Assembly: GCA_902798605.1 (NCBI GenBank)
Contig: CADBXH010000001.1
Span: 1 to 57,417 of the forward strand
Reading direction: 5' to 3'
From: an uncultured Ruminococcus sp.
Lineage (GTDB): Bacteria; Bacillota_A; Clostridia; Oscillospirales; Acutalibacteraceae
Length of the DNA stretch: 57,417 nucleotides
The translations under genes and the position numbers were made by a program. Each line of letters starts with the position of its first letter. Within the stretch, counting starts at the first letter, position 1. Shown piece by piece: positions 24,092-32,148 of the stretch. The notes beneath the pieces are model-generated. The model was not told where the DNA came from and did not search any database. It saw only the letters and a list, made by a program, of their open reading frames with translations.

Positions 24092-24793
24092 TTGGAAAAT
24101 TTGATTTACAGTTTAAGCTGCAAGGGCAGCGATCATATGGTAAAAAACACCGAAAACCAGGATATAGTATACTCAAAAACAAACGGCGACTACACAGTGA
24201 TCTCTTTGGCGGACGGCGCGGGAAGCTGCGCCGAGGCAAAAACAGGCGCCGCCGTCGCGTGCGAGGCGATCTCGTTTTTGCTTGCTGAAAAAGGAGACTG
24301 GTTTTTCAGGTTTGACTATAAAAAAATATCGGAGCTCGTTATGGAGCACGTGCTCTACGAGCTGAGAAAAACAGCCGAGGAACACAACAAGGCGGCAGAG
24401 GATTATTCATCCACTGTGTCGAGCGTTGTATATGACAGACGCCGCAACAGGATCCTGTGCTTTAACCTCGGCGACGGAATGATCATCGGAACAAAAAACG
24501 GAGGCTGCAAGATACTCTCTATGCCGTTTGAAAACGATGACAGCTGCTGTGTGACAACGACAAAAAACGCTGTTGACGCCGCAAGTGTTCGGATAATGAC
24601 AGCGGATGACGTGGATTCTGTGATCGTGTGCTCGGACGGCGCATGGAAGCAATTTTTCAGCCGTTGCCGAATGACGCGGCAGATAAAGAACGTGCTGATA
24701 CGGCAGGATTATGACGCGCTGGAAGGATTGTTGCGCGGCAAAAGCTGTGCGGACGATTACAGCTTTATCGCTATGGATTTGCGCAGCGCGTAA
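24092..24793 (+). CDS. PP2C-type serine/threonine phosphatase (second)
   Basis: A 233-residue stand-alone phosphatase of the PP2C_2 type. Motifs in order: ENQDIV, SLADGAGS, SSTVSSVV, FNLGDGM, VCSDGAW and ADDYSFIAM, the full set of metal-binding aspartates. There is no membrane anchor or zinc finger, in contrast to the PP2C at 20646, so it should act in the cytosol. The start is TTG at 24092 with AAGGAG 6 nt upstream. It lies 15 nt before the giant kinase fusion, which makes that kinase its likely counterpart. It resembles E. coli YegK in size. Confidence 0.85.
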   Translation: MENLIYSLSCKGSDHMVKNTENQDIVYSKTNGDYTVISLADGAGSCAEAKTGAAVACEAISFLLAEKGDWFFRFDYKKISELVMEHVLYELRKTAEEHNKAAEDYSSTVSSVVYDRRRNRILCFNLGDGMIIGTKNGGCKILSMPFENDDSCCVTTTKNAVDAASVRIMTADDVDSVIVCSDGAWKQFFSRCRMTRQIKNVLIRQDYDALEGLLRGKSCADDYSFIAMDLRSA

Positions 24794-24808
24794 AGGAGTA
24801 AACTGATT

Positions 24809-27800
24809 ATGAGACAACTGATGAACGACATCGTGCTCTGCGGAGCGGGAGAAGACGGTCATTTTACAAGGGAGTTCAAAAATATACGGTATATCGGCGA
24901 GGGTGCGTCAGTGATTTGCTACGAGGCAAATTATTCGCACAGCGGAAAGGGCGTGCTAAAGGAATTTTGGCCCAAGGATATGTACGCCTTAGAGCGCCGT
25001 CCGAACGGCCAGCTGATGTACTCTGAGGGCTTTTCCGCAGCACGTGAGCGTTACCGCGAAAAAGCCGCGGAGTACCTTGACCAATACCGGCAGCTGCTCG
25101 AGCTAAAGCAGAACAGCGGCGGCGACCTCGCGACATTTATTCCGCATTTTGAGATTTTTCACGGAATACGCCCCGACGGAACTCCTTCCGACGCGGTTTA
25201 TATCTGGTCGCCCGAGCCCGAGCTCGAATCGTTTGATAAAATTTGCCAAAGCATACACCGCGCGCCGGCGGAAAAGCCCGAGCAAAAGCTTGTGACCGTG
25301 CTCGCGGGAATAAAGTCTTTGACGGAGTGTATCGAAGCGCTCCACAGCGCCGCGATGATCCACAGGGACATAAAACCGTCTAATTTCGGCTTTATAAAAC
25401 GCGGCGGCAAAACGCTCACCCAAACGCTCTCGATGTTTGATATAGATACCGTGTGTTCGGTGTTCGACGTTGATGATACCGCGGTCGGTACCGAGGGATT
25501 TATGGATCCTTACGCGCTGCACACAAAAGCAGACAACCGCTCCGATATTTTTTCTATCGGCGCGACGTTGTTTTACGCTGTCGTCGTCACACAAGAAACC
25601 GCCCAAAACGGATATATATACCGCAAAGATTATTTCAACAGGCTTTCCGAGCTTGTGGATAATTCCGAGCTCATTACGGCCTCGGATACCAACTCGCATC
25701 CGCGTCTGCGCGCCGCGCTGGCAGAGATATTGAAGAAAAGCCTGTGCCCGCGTCAGCAGCGTTACCGCAGCTGCGAGGAGTTGCTTGAAGATTTGAACAA
25801 GGCGCTTTTCTATTCGCTGCCTACGGAGATCGCCCGAGGCGGATCGTTAAAAGAAAAATGGATCCTCGCGGATGTTGAGTCGTATCTCGATACAAAAAGC
25901 GAGAGGGATTCGCTGCTTGATATCCAGTGTCATCTCTTCCGTCATCCTCTGTATGAATATATGGGAAAAGACGAAAAGAGCTTGAATGTTTTGGCGATCG
26001 GACTCGGCGGTTACGGACAGCATTTTCTTGATGTTTGTCTTCAGGCGGGTCAGATTCGAAATGTTGATTTGAATGTTACGGTCGTCTCGGACGAGGAAAA
26101 GGATAAGGAGCTGTATTTGTCGGCTCGCCCGGGGATCAAAGAATTCTTCGCGGTCGACGGAGAAGCCTATGACGATGAGCCTTACGGCAGCATAGAATTT
26201 AAAACAGAAAAATTCAGCGCAAAGGATCAAGACGAAAACACAAGGGTGATCCGTGATTTGATTTGCGGCGGCAGCCAACGTCCAAACTATATTTTTATAG
26301 CGATGGGGGATGACTCGCTCAATTTATCCGCCGCAAAAGCGTGCCGCGAAGCTTTTGATGAGCAGGGATTAAAGTGCAGCATAAATTATGTTGCCGAGAA
26401 CCCAAAAAACGCATTAGAGCAGAATGGGCTCTGCGCCGTCCGAATGGACGAAAATATCGGTAAATCCCCGTTTTACTCCGAGATCGAACGACTGGCGTTC
26501 AACGTTCATCTAATTTGGGAAAAAAGCCTGAATCTTGATTACGGCAAGGTTCGCGCCGATTTCAAGAAAAAATACAATCACAACGCCTGTGTGGCAAATG
26601 TTCTTGCGCTTAAATCAAAGCTGCACAGTATCGGCATTGAGCTTGATGATGATAACATTAACGACGCGGCGCGAAGCTTTGCAGAAAAGCTCGGCAACGG
26701 CGAGCGCGGCAAACAGTGCAGAAAGGAGCTTGTTTGGGTCGAGCATAAGCGCTGGGTGGTTGAAAAGCTGACCCGCGGTTGGACGCCGATCTATGACATT
26801 AACGAATGTGTTTCGGGAAAAACAAAGGACTTAAAGCAAAAACGCCATGTGTGCATCATAAAAAGCCGTCCCGATTTTATGCTCAGGGAGACCTTTGGAA
26901 ACGACCGAAAAAAATGGGATAATGCAACAGCGGAGGAGCTGGAGCGATTTGACGAGCTTGACCGTTTATCGGTGGAGCTTCATCAGCTTTACGCGGAAAA
27001 AGCCGACATCGCCAGAAAAGAGAATTTGTTGCACGGAAGCAGCCTGACGAATATAAGAGAGCTCGTTGAATCCGATCCTTTGCCCGCCGCGGCATTTATG
27101 GAGTGGTACACCTGTATCAAGGATATATGGTACAACGACGCGCGCAAGGTGAATATGTATCGCGGGCTGAGGGACGCGTTTGTCCGTTCCGTAAAGGACT
27201 ACCCCAAAATGCTCAGGAAAAATATCGAAAACAGGATAGCCGCCTTTGAAAATATGTTTTATCCCATCCTCGCGGGCAGCGCCTATGTGGACTGGAAAGA
27301 AAAAGACGAGGAATTGGTCGACAACATCCCGTTTATCCTGACTTATACCGAAAACACCTATCTCGCGATCCCATATTTAACCGGGGACAATAACGACTTG
27401 TTTTCCAATGTGGCGTCCGCTACTGTGCTCAACCCCGAGCGCGTGATCTACCTTTATACCGCAAATCGTCAGGGCGATATGGAAAAGCTGTACAGGTCGC
27501 TTTCGGGTGTTATCGGTTATATGAAAAAGAAAAACCTCAGAACAGCGGTTGACTTTGTCGTTATATATACCGCGTTTTTTGACGGCTTTGACGGCGCGGA
27601 TCGCGATAAAATCGTAAGCATAGGCAACGGAAGGATCCGAACCGTAAAAACGATTTACGCGCCCGACACCCAAGTGTTGACCGAGCAGCTGAGCAGCTAC
27701 CTTGTAAAGCGAGCGCAGGGCAAGCGGTTTTTCGCAGTCGAAGAAAACAAAAGCAGCCTCAGTGATTTGCTTTGTTCGATTCAAGAATTGAATAGTTACG

Positions 27801-28861
27801 GCTTTGATAACCGCGATATGCGCTTTGTCAACACAAGCTGTGAGCTTTTGAACTTTTTCTCAAAGGAGTCCATTGTCACTGTCAGCGACATCGCCTCATT
27901 AAAAGGTTTGGTCAGCCGCCGCGGCAACCGTTCCGAGTTTTTTGATGACCATCGCGTTTTGTGGGATAAATACTCCGAAGACAAAGAATTGTGGAAAAAC
28001 TTCTGCGGTGTTTTGAAAGCCGACAGCATAAAAAGAGATCATATCGCCGGATTCGCGGTAAGGCCGCAGGCAAACGCGCTTATATCGCAGACGTACAATT
28101 ATATAGTTCCGGTCGAGTGCGGCAGAAGCGTGCAAAGGATCATATGGGCGTTAAAGGATATCGATCTTGTGCTGAGCGGCAGTAAAATAACGGTCAGAAC
28201 GCCCGAATCCTGCGAGGTGAAGATAATCGATCCGCACGGCAACAAAGAGCAGTTTGACAGGCTTTTTGCCGACCCGTATGTATTGATGTTCCCCGACGCT
28301 GTCAGGGTTTCGGTCAACGGAGAAACAGAAGCGTGCGTCAGCTTTGACCGACTCGCGGTAAGCGGTCTTGAGTTTCCCGAGGAATCCGCGGAAGCATTTA
28401 TTTCGCTTTTGGCTTGGTTTGCAAAGCAAAGCTATATCACAAACCTGCGGACGGAGCAAAACAAGGTGTCGTTTACCTATGCTACCCCGTCGGTTAAGGG
28501 ATTGATGACTTCGGCGAAGAGGATCCTTGAGATATACACATACCATTGCCTTGTTGCAACGGGTGAGTTTGACGACGTTATTGTCGGCAGTGAGATCAAT
28601 TGGAAAGCAGATGAAAAACTCATACCCGATTGTGTTGTGACAAAGGGCTTCCGTATGTTGTTTGTAAAATGCGGCGCGATTGAGGGCTCTGTTGATGAGC
28701 TGAATAAGTTTGCAGAGAGCTACGGAGTAAACGCGACGGCGGTTTTGGTAACGGATACAGTCGAAAAGCCCGAAGACGCTCCGAACACGGTCACGGTAAA
28801 TAAAACAGATGAAGTTGACGATATCGGAACAACTCTGCTGAATATAATCAACGCCGAGTAG
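24809..28861 (+). CDS. Giant fusion: protein kinase / TrkA-like Rossmann / RyR-like / possible CARF-like / DUF1887-like nuclease fold
   Basis: A 1350-residue cytosolic protein. Residues about 27-345 are a Hanks-type kinase: IGEGASVICYE loop, GVLKEF lysine, HRDIKPSN (185-192), FDID in place of DFG, and SDIFSIGATLFY. Residues about 390-620 form a Rossmann fold with LAIGLGGYGQ (G398-G403), TrkA-N-like. Residues about 632-700 resemble a RyR domain (VEHKRWVVEKLTRGW), a type known in prokaryotes fused to TrkA-like domains. Residues about 838-980 (IPFILTYTENTYLAIPYL, ERVIYLYTA) may be CARF-like. The C-terminus (1230-1330) matches the DUF1887 / Card1-type PD-(D/E)xK pattern: E1241 in RILEIYTYH, D1274 in IPDCVV, then LFVKCG where LFISCK is expected. 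The catalytic Lys position is Gly1289, with a Lys two residues earlier. The kinase is confident; the distal domains are inferences. ATG with AAGGAG upstream. Confidence 0.75.
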   Translation: MRQLMNDIVLCGAGEDGHFTREFKNIRYIGEGASVICYEANYSHSGKGVLKEFWPKDMYALERRPNGQLMYSEGFSAARERYREKAAEYLDQYRQLLELKQNSGGDLATFIPHFEIFHGIRPDGTPSDAVYIWSPEPELESFDKICQSIHRAPAEKPEQKLVTVLAGIKSLTECIEALHSAAMIHRDIKPSNFGFIKRGGKTLTQTLSMFDIDTVCSVFDVDDTAVGTEGFMDPYALHTKADNRSDIFSIGATLFYAVVVTQETAQNGYIYRKDYFNRLSELVDNSELITASDTNSHPRLRAALAEILKKSLCPRQQRYRSCEELLEDLNKALFYSLPTEIARGGSLKEKWILADVESYLDTKSERDSLLDIQCHLFRHPLYEYMGKDEKSLNVLAIGLGGYGQHFLDVCLQAGQIRNVDLNVTVVSDEEKDKELYLSARPGIKEFFAVDGEAYDDEPYGSIEFKTEKFSAKDQDENTRVIRDLICGGSQRPNYIFIAMGDDSLNLSAAKACREAFDEQGLKCSINYVAENPKNALEQNGLCAVRMDENIGKSPFYSEIERLAFNVHLIWEKSLNLDYGKVRADFKKKYNHNACVANVLALKSKLHSIGIELDDDNINDAARSFAEKLGNGERGKQCRKELVWVEHKRWVVEKLTRGWTPIYDINECVSGKTKDLKQKRHVCIIKSRPDFMLRETFGNDRKKWDNATAEELERFDELDRLSVELHQLYAEKADIARKENLLHGSSLTNIRELVESDPLPAAAFMEWYTCIKDIWYNDARKVNMYRGLRDAFVRSVKDYPKMLRKNIENRIAAFENMFYPILAGSAYVDWKEKDEELVDNIPFILTYTENTYLAIPYLTGDNNDLFSNVASATVLNPERVIYLYTANRQGDMEKLYRSLSGVIGYMKKKNLRTAVDFVVIYTAFFDGFDGADRDKIVSIGNGRIRTVKTIYAPDTQVLTEQLSSYLVKRAQGKRFFAVEENKSSLSDLLCSIQELNSYGFDNRDMRFVNTSCELLNFFSKESIVTVSDIASLKGLVSRRGNRSEFFDDHRVLWDKYSEDKELWKNFCGVLKADSIKRDHIAGFAVRPQANALISQTYNYIVPVECGRSVQRIIWALKDIDLVLSGSKITVRTPESCEVKIIDPHGNKEQFDRLFADPYVLMFPDAVRVSVNGETEACVSFDRLAVSGLEFPEESAEAFISLLAWFAKQSYITNLRTEQNKVSFTYATPSVKGLMTSAKRILEIYTYHCLVATGEFDDVIVGSEINWKADEKLIPDCVVTKGFRMLFVKCGAIEGSVDELNKFAESYGVNATAVLVTDTVEKPEDAPNTVTVNKTDEVDDIGTTLLNIINAE

Positions 28862-28893
28862 ATTATCGATGATAAAAAACGGTAAATAAAAGC

Positions 28894-28940
28894 AAAAACC
28901 TGCTCAAAACTCTGACCTAGAGTAATGAGCAGGTTTTTTA
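28894..28940. terminator. Bidirectional terminator after the signalling island
   Basis: A 13-bp stem AAAAACCTGCTCA / TGAGCAGGTTTTT surrounds a 19-nt loop that itself contains ACTCTGACCTAGAGT. T-runs exist on both strands, serving the island and the convergent lipoprotein gene. Confidence 0.85.
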
Positions 28941-28971
28941 TTATTGATATTAATTATTGTTCCGAACCGGT

Positions 28972-29592
28972 TCAGTCGCTTATTTTGTGCATATCGGTAT
29001 CAGCGAAAATGCCGTAACCGCCGTCTGACATTTTGGTGTTATTAGTTGTCAAATGGATTGTGTCGCCATTAAGCAAGATAGTTCCCTCGCCTTCATTAAA
29101 GAAACTGTCTTTATATGTAAAATCGATTCGGTCGTCTACGACCTCAGCAGAAATCTCATCTGTCATAGCGATGCGCGCGGCGTTTTGTGAGTTGGCGGTG
29201 ACAGTAAAATAAGCCGTATTGCCTTCAAATCTTGTGAACCTGACAGATTGTCCACCGCTCATAAGGTCGTCTTTGTTCGCCCAAGTGCCGACATATGAGT
29301 CATAAGAGGACGCAGAGTCTTCGTCGCTGTTTTCGTCTTCCTGTTCTTCTGACGTTTTATCTTCCTGAGAGCTTTCAGAAAATTCAGAGCTTTCTTCTTC
29401 CGTGGTTTTAGCTTCTGTTTGAGTAACATTGGATGTGCTGCTCGGTTCTTGTTTAGCCGATGTGGTCGGAGCGGAAGATGTTTGGCTCGGGGTTTTTATC
29501 GTGGTACGATTTGAGCTGCAGGCGACGAAAGAAAGCGTTATCAGTACAAGTAAAAGCAAAGAAATCGCTTGTTTTATCTTATGTCCTTTCAT
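28972..29592 (-). CDS. Lipoprotein with acidic Ser/Thr-rich linker
   Basis: A 206-residue exported lipoprotein: KGHKIK start, hydrophobic core, lipobox FVAC (Cys about 25). A long low-complexity linker rich in Ser, Thr and Glu (about 30-95, with EDKTSEEQEDENSDEDSAS) precedes a roughly 105-residue beta-rich domain starting YVGTWANKDDLMSGG. The TW opening and alternating strands suggest a lipocalin-like or small META-type barrel; this is uncertain. AGAGGTGAT precedes the ATG. It is convergent with the signalling island and not part of it. Confidence 0.75.
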   Translation of the reverse strand: MKGHKIKQAISLLLLVLITLSFVACSSNRTTIKTPSQTSSAPTTSAKQEPSSTSNVTQTEAKTTEEESSEFSESSQEDKTSEEQEDENSDEDSASSYDSYVGTWANKDDLMSGGQSVRFTRFEGNTAYFTVTANSQNAARIAMTDEISAEVVDDRIDFTYKDSFFNEGEGTILLNGDTIHLTTNNTKMSDGGYGIFADTDMHKISD

Positions 29593-29855
29593 TTAAAAAT
29601 CACCTCTTAAATAATATATAACCGCTATTATATTGTATCATAACTCGCGGCAAAAAAAACAGTTGTTAATTAGACAAAATAATCATCCTGTGTTTGTATA
29701 AGTTGCATATTGAAGATTTTATTTACAGCATCCCGCGAAAAAAATCAAAAATCTTTTAAAAACCTGCTTGTTTTGTAATAGTGTTGTTATAGTCTGTATG
29801 ATACACTATAGCCACAACAGAGAAAAACAGTCCAAAATGAAAGGAGAAAATGAAA

Positions 29856-30740
29856 ATGAGTTATATTTTAACAACAGATAATCTTACAAAGAAATACGGC
29901 GAAAAAACCGCCGCGGGCAACATCAATATTCATATCCGTGAGGGAGAGATCTACGGCTTGATAGGCAGAAACGGCGCCGGTAAAACAACGATTATGAGAA
30001 TGATCAGCGGACTGTCGGCTCCCACGAGCGGAAGCTACCGGTTCCACAGCGATGACAGCAGCGGAATCGGCGTGCTGATAGAGAGTCCGGGAATTTACGC
30101 GAACAGAACAGCGTTTGACAATATCAAAATCAAATGTATTGCGATGGGCTGCTACTCAAAGGAATATGTAAACGATTTGTTGAAGATAGTCGGACTTGAT
30201 TATACAGGCAATAAACACGCCGGTTCGTTTTCACTTGGTATGCGCCAGAGGCTCGGCATAGCGCTCGCGCTGACAGGCGATCCGAAGCTTATAGTGCTCG
30301 ATGAGCCGATAAACGGACTTGACCCGCAGGGTATCGCAGAGGTCAGAGAAACGCTCGAAAGACTCAGGGATGAAAAGGGTATTACGATTATGATTTCGAG
30401 CCACATCCTTGACGAGCTCGGAAAACTTGCCGACTCTTACGGAATAATCAACAACGGCGAGCTGATCGACGAATTTACAAACGAAGAACTTATGAGCCGC
30501 TGCGGACAGTATGTGACCGTTCACACGGACAACAACGCCAAGGCGGCAGAAGTTATAAAATCAATGGGCATTCAAAATGTTGAGATCAACGAAAACAAGA
30601 TCAGGATCAACGAATGCTTGGACAGAACAGCGGAGATCAACAAAAAACTGGTGACCGCCGGATTTGCGGTAAATGAGATCCACACAACAAATATTTCGCT
30701 CGAGGATTATTACCTCAGCCTTACGGGAGGAAAAGCATAA
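29856..30740 (+). CDS. ABC transporter ATP-binding protein (bacitracin/antibiotic exporter type)
   Basis: A 294-residue ATPase with Walker A GRNGAGKTT (about 38-46), signature SLGMRQR (about 127-133), Walker B KLIVLDEP and a switch His in ISSHIL. The C-terminal extension of about 80 residues and the very short nucleotide-binding domain match the BcrA/NosF group, which pairs with a single ABC-2 permease. Of two in-frame ATGs (29850 and 29856) the second is better spaced from AAGGAG (9 nt against 3). The permease follows with a 1-nt overlap. Substrate cannot be told; no two-component regulator or GntR gene is adjacent. Confidence 0.9.
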   Translation: MSYILTTDNLTKKYGEKTAAGNINIHIREGEIYGLIGRNGAGKTTIMRMISGLSAPTSGSYRFHSDDSSGIGVLIESPGIYANRTAFDNIKIKCIAMGCYSKEYVNDLLKIVGLDYTGNKHAGSFSLGMRQRLGIALALTGDPKLIVLDEPINGLDPQGIAEVRETLERLRDEKGITIMISSHILDELGKLADSYGIINNGELIDEFTNEELMSRCGQYVTVHTDNNAKAAEVIKSMGIQNVEINENKIRINECLDRTAEINKKLVTAGFAVNEIHTTNISLEDYYLSLTGGKA

Positions 30741-31504
30741 TGACTAATCTTGTAAAAATGGAGTGGTATAAACTCAGAACCAAAAAGATGTTTATTATAC
30801 TCGCGGTGATCACATTCGCGATTGGCTTGGTGTTTTCGGCAGGAGCACCGATCATGTTGAAAGCGGTTGGCGCTTCGGTTTCGACCACAATGCTGTCGGG
30901 AGCTATAGGCACCCCGTTTGACTTCGGGCTGCTTATGATACCTATGTTTATCTCGGCGATAGGCTTTCTTTACGAAGATTTCGCGGGCGGATATATCAAG
31001 AACTACGTCGGTCAGGCAGGTTCAAGAGGTCAGATCGTAGCCTCAAAGTTCATCGTGCTCTGCATCCACAATCTTGTTTTCTTTATCCTCGGATCTCTTT
31101 CGTCGGTGCTGGGCGCGGCAATAGCAGGAACGCTTGTTGCAGACAGCAACGCGTTCGCGGGAGTAGGAACACTGCTTCTCAAGTGGCTGCTTTCAATGGC
31201 GCTCTGCTCAATTCTGATGTTCTTTGCGGTAGGAATAAAAAACAAGACCTTAGCGACTATCATTGGCGTTATCTTCGCAACAGGCGCGCTGAATTTGGCG
31301 TATATGGGAATAAGCACAGGCGTTACTTACCTATTCAAAATTGAAGACTTCGCTTTGGGCGACTATCTTCCCGACGCGCTGATTGGTTCGGTAAACGCCG
31401 GTACAAACACACTGGTGATCAACGCGGTATTAGTCGGATTGATTTTCACAGCTGCTTTTGTTGCTCTTACATATTTCACCTTCAAAAAGCGCGATATAAA
31501 ATAA
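30740..31504 (+). CDS. ABC-2 type permease
   Basis: A 254-residue membrane protein with about six transmembrane segments: residues 18-38, 57-75, 99-123, 136-160, 167-190 and 225-247. It has the ABC-2 layout with a large loop between the first two, and the segment FAGGYIKNYVGQAGSRGQIVASKF is typical of BcrB/NatB-type permeases. GGGAGGAAAA sits upstream and the start overlaps the ATPase stop by one base, so the two form one exporter. Confidence 0.87.
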   Translation: MTNLVKMEWYKLRTKKMFIILAVITFAIGLVFSAGAPIMLKAVGASVSTTMLSGAIGTPFDFGLLMIPMFISAIGFLYEDFAGGYIKNYVGQAGSRGQIVASKFIVLCIHNLVFFILGSLSSVLGAAIAGTLVADSNAFAGVGTLLLKWLLSMALCSILMFFAVGIKNKTLATIIGVIFATGALNLAYMGISTGVTYLFKIEDFALGDYLPDALIGSVNAGTNTLVINAVLVGLIFTAAFVALTYFTFKKRDIK

Positions 31505-31544
31505 GTACAGCATAGCTGCTTTATCATAGATCCAACCATATTAT

Positions 31545-31576
31545 CCCCTCCCGCTTGGGAGGGGTTTTCTTTTTTG
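31545..31576 (+). terminator. Terminator of the ABC exporter operon
   Basis: A perfect 8-bp stem CCCCTCCC / GGGAGGGG with a GCTT loop is followed by TTTTCTTTTTT. Confidence 0.9.
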
Positions 31577-31585
31577 TTTTCTGTA

Positions 31586-31614
31586 TTGAAAATCGAAAAA
31601 CAATATTGTACAAT
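31586..31614 (+). promoter_or_regulatory. Promoter of the small lipoprotein gene
   Basis: TTGAAA (31586-31591), a 17-nt spacer and TACAAT (31609-31614). Confidence 0.75.
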
Positions 31615-31649
31615 AGAAATGTACAAATATGAGAAAGACGGAGACGGAT

Positions 31650-32057
31650 ATGAAAAACGCTAATATTTTGCAAATAGTTTTGATAATCGCGCTTGTCATC
31701 GGGCTTTTGACTGGATTGTATATGCTTGCGGGATGCACGGTTTTTAAAGGGGATACAGACGACAAGACCGCTACGCTCGAATTTGATTCTTTCGACGGCG
31801 GAGGTCCGGAGTATAAAGCATTGATCGAAGACGCGAGTATCGCCGAGATCAGCGAAGAAAAAGAGTACAAAAAATCCGACCACGACAAAATAAACGGCGC
31901 GGGCTACAAGGTGATTTATACAATCACAGGCAAAAAGCCGGGCAAAACCCGTTTGGTCGTAAGCTGTACTACGCAGAAAGACATAGTAAGCGACAAGGTG
32001 TATGAGGTAACGGTCGCGGAAGATAATAAAGTAACGGTAAAATCGATTCAGGATTAA
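31650..32057 (+). CDS. Small lipoprotein with an Ig-like domain
   Basis: A 135-residue exported protein: a hydrophobic N-terminus (ILQIVLIIALVIGLLTGLYM) followed by LAGC, a good lipobox. The mature part has an acidic strand-rich domain with EEKEYKKSDHDKINGAGYKV, then YTITGKKPGKTRLVVSC and YEVTVAEDN. The pattern of a kPGkt turn before a final strand recalls chagasin-like (I42) or other small Ig-like domains, but the I42 active loops are not evident. The ATG at 31650 has GGAG 8 nt upstream; an earlier in-frame ATG at 31629 has no ribosome-binding site. Monocistronic with its own promoter. Confidence 0.65.
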   Translation: MKNANILQIVLIIALVIGLLTGLYMLAGCTVFKGDTDDKTATLEFDSFDGGGPEYKALIEDASIAEISEEKEYKKSDHDKINGAGYKVIYTITGKKPGKTRLVVSCTTQKDIVSDKVYEVTVAEDNKVTVKSIQD

Positions 32058-32098
32058 AACAGCAAAAAGAAAAGAAAAAAGAAGAAATAAAAGCATCA

Positions 32099-32127
32099 AC
32101 GGCCGCGGTTTTCCGCGGCCGTTATTT
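32099..32127. terminator. GC-rich hairpin between convergent genes
   Basis: A 10-bp stem ACGGCCGCGG / CCGCGGCCGT with a TTTT loop. T-tracts on both sides are weak (GTTATTT on the top strand), so it is a probable bidirectional terminator. Confidence 0.6.
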
Positions 32128-32148
32128 GGTTATGTATCAATTCAGGTT

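Noticed and set aside
13438..28861. Prophage or integrative element carrying the kinase island
   Set aside because: No integrase, transposase, relaxase, capsid gene or att-like repeat was seen around it, and codon use looks like its neighbours.
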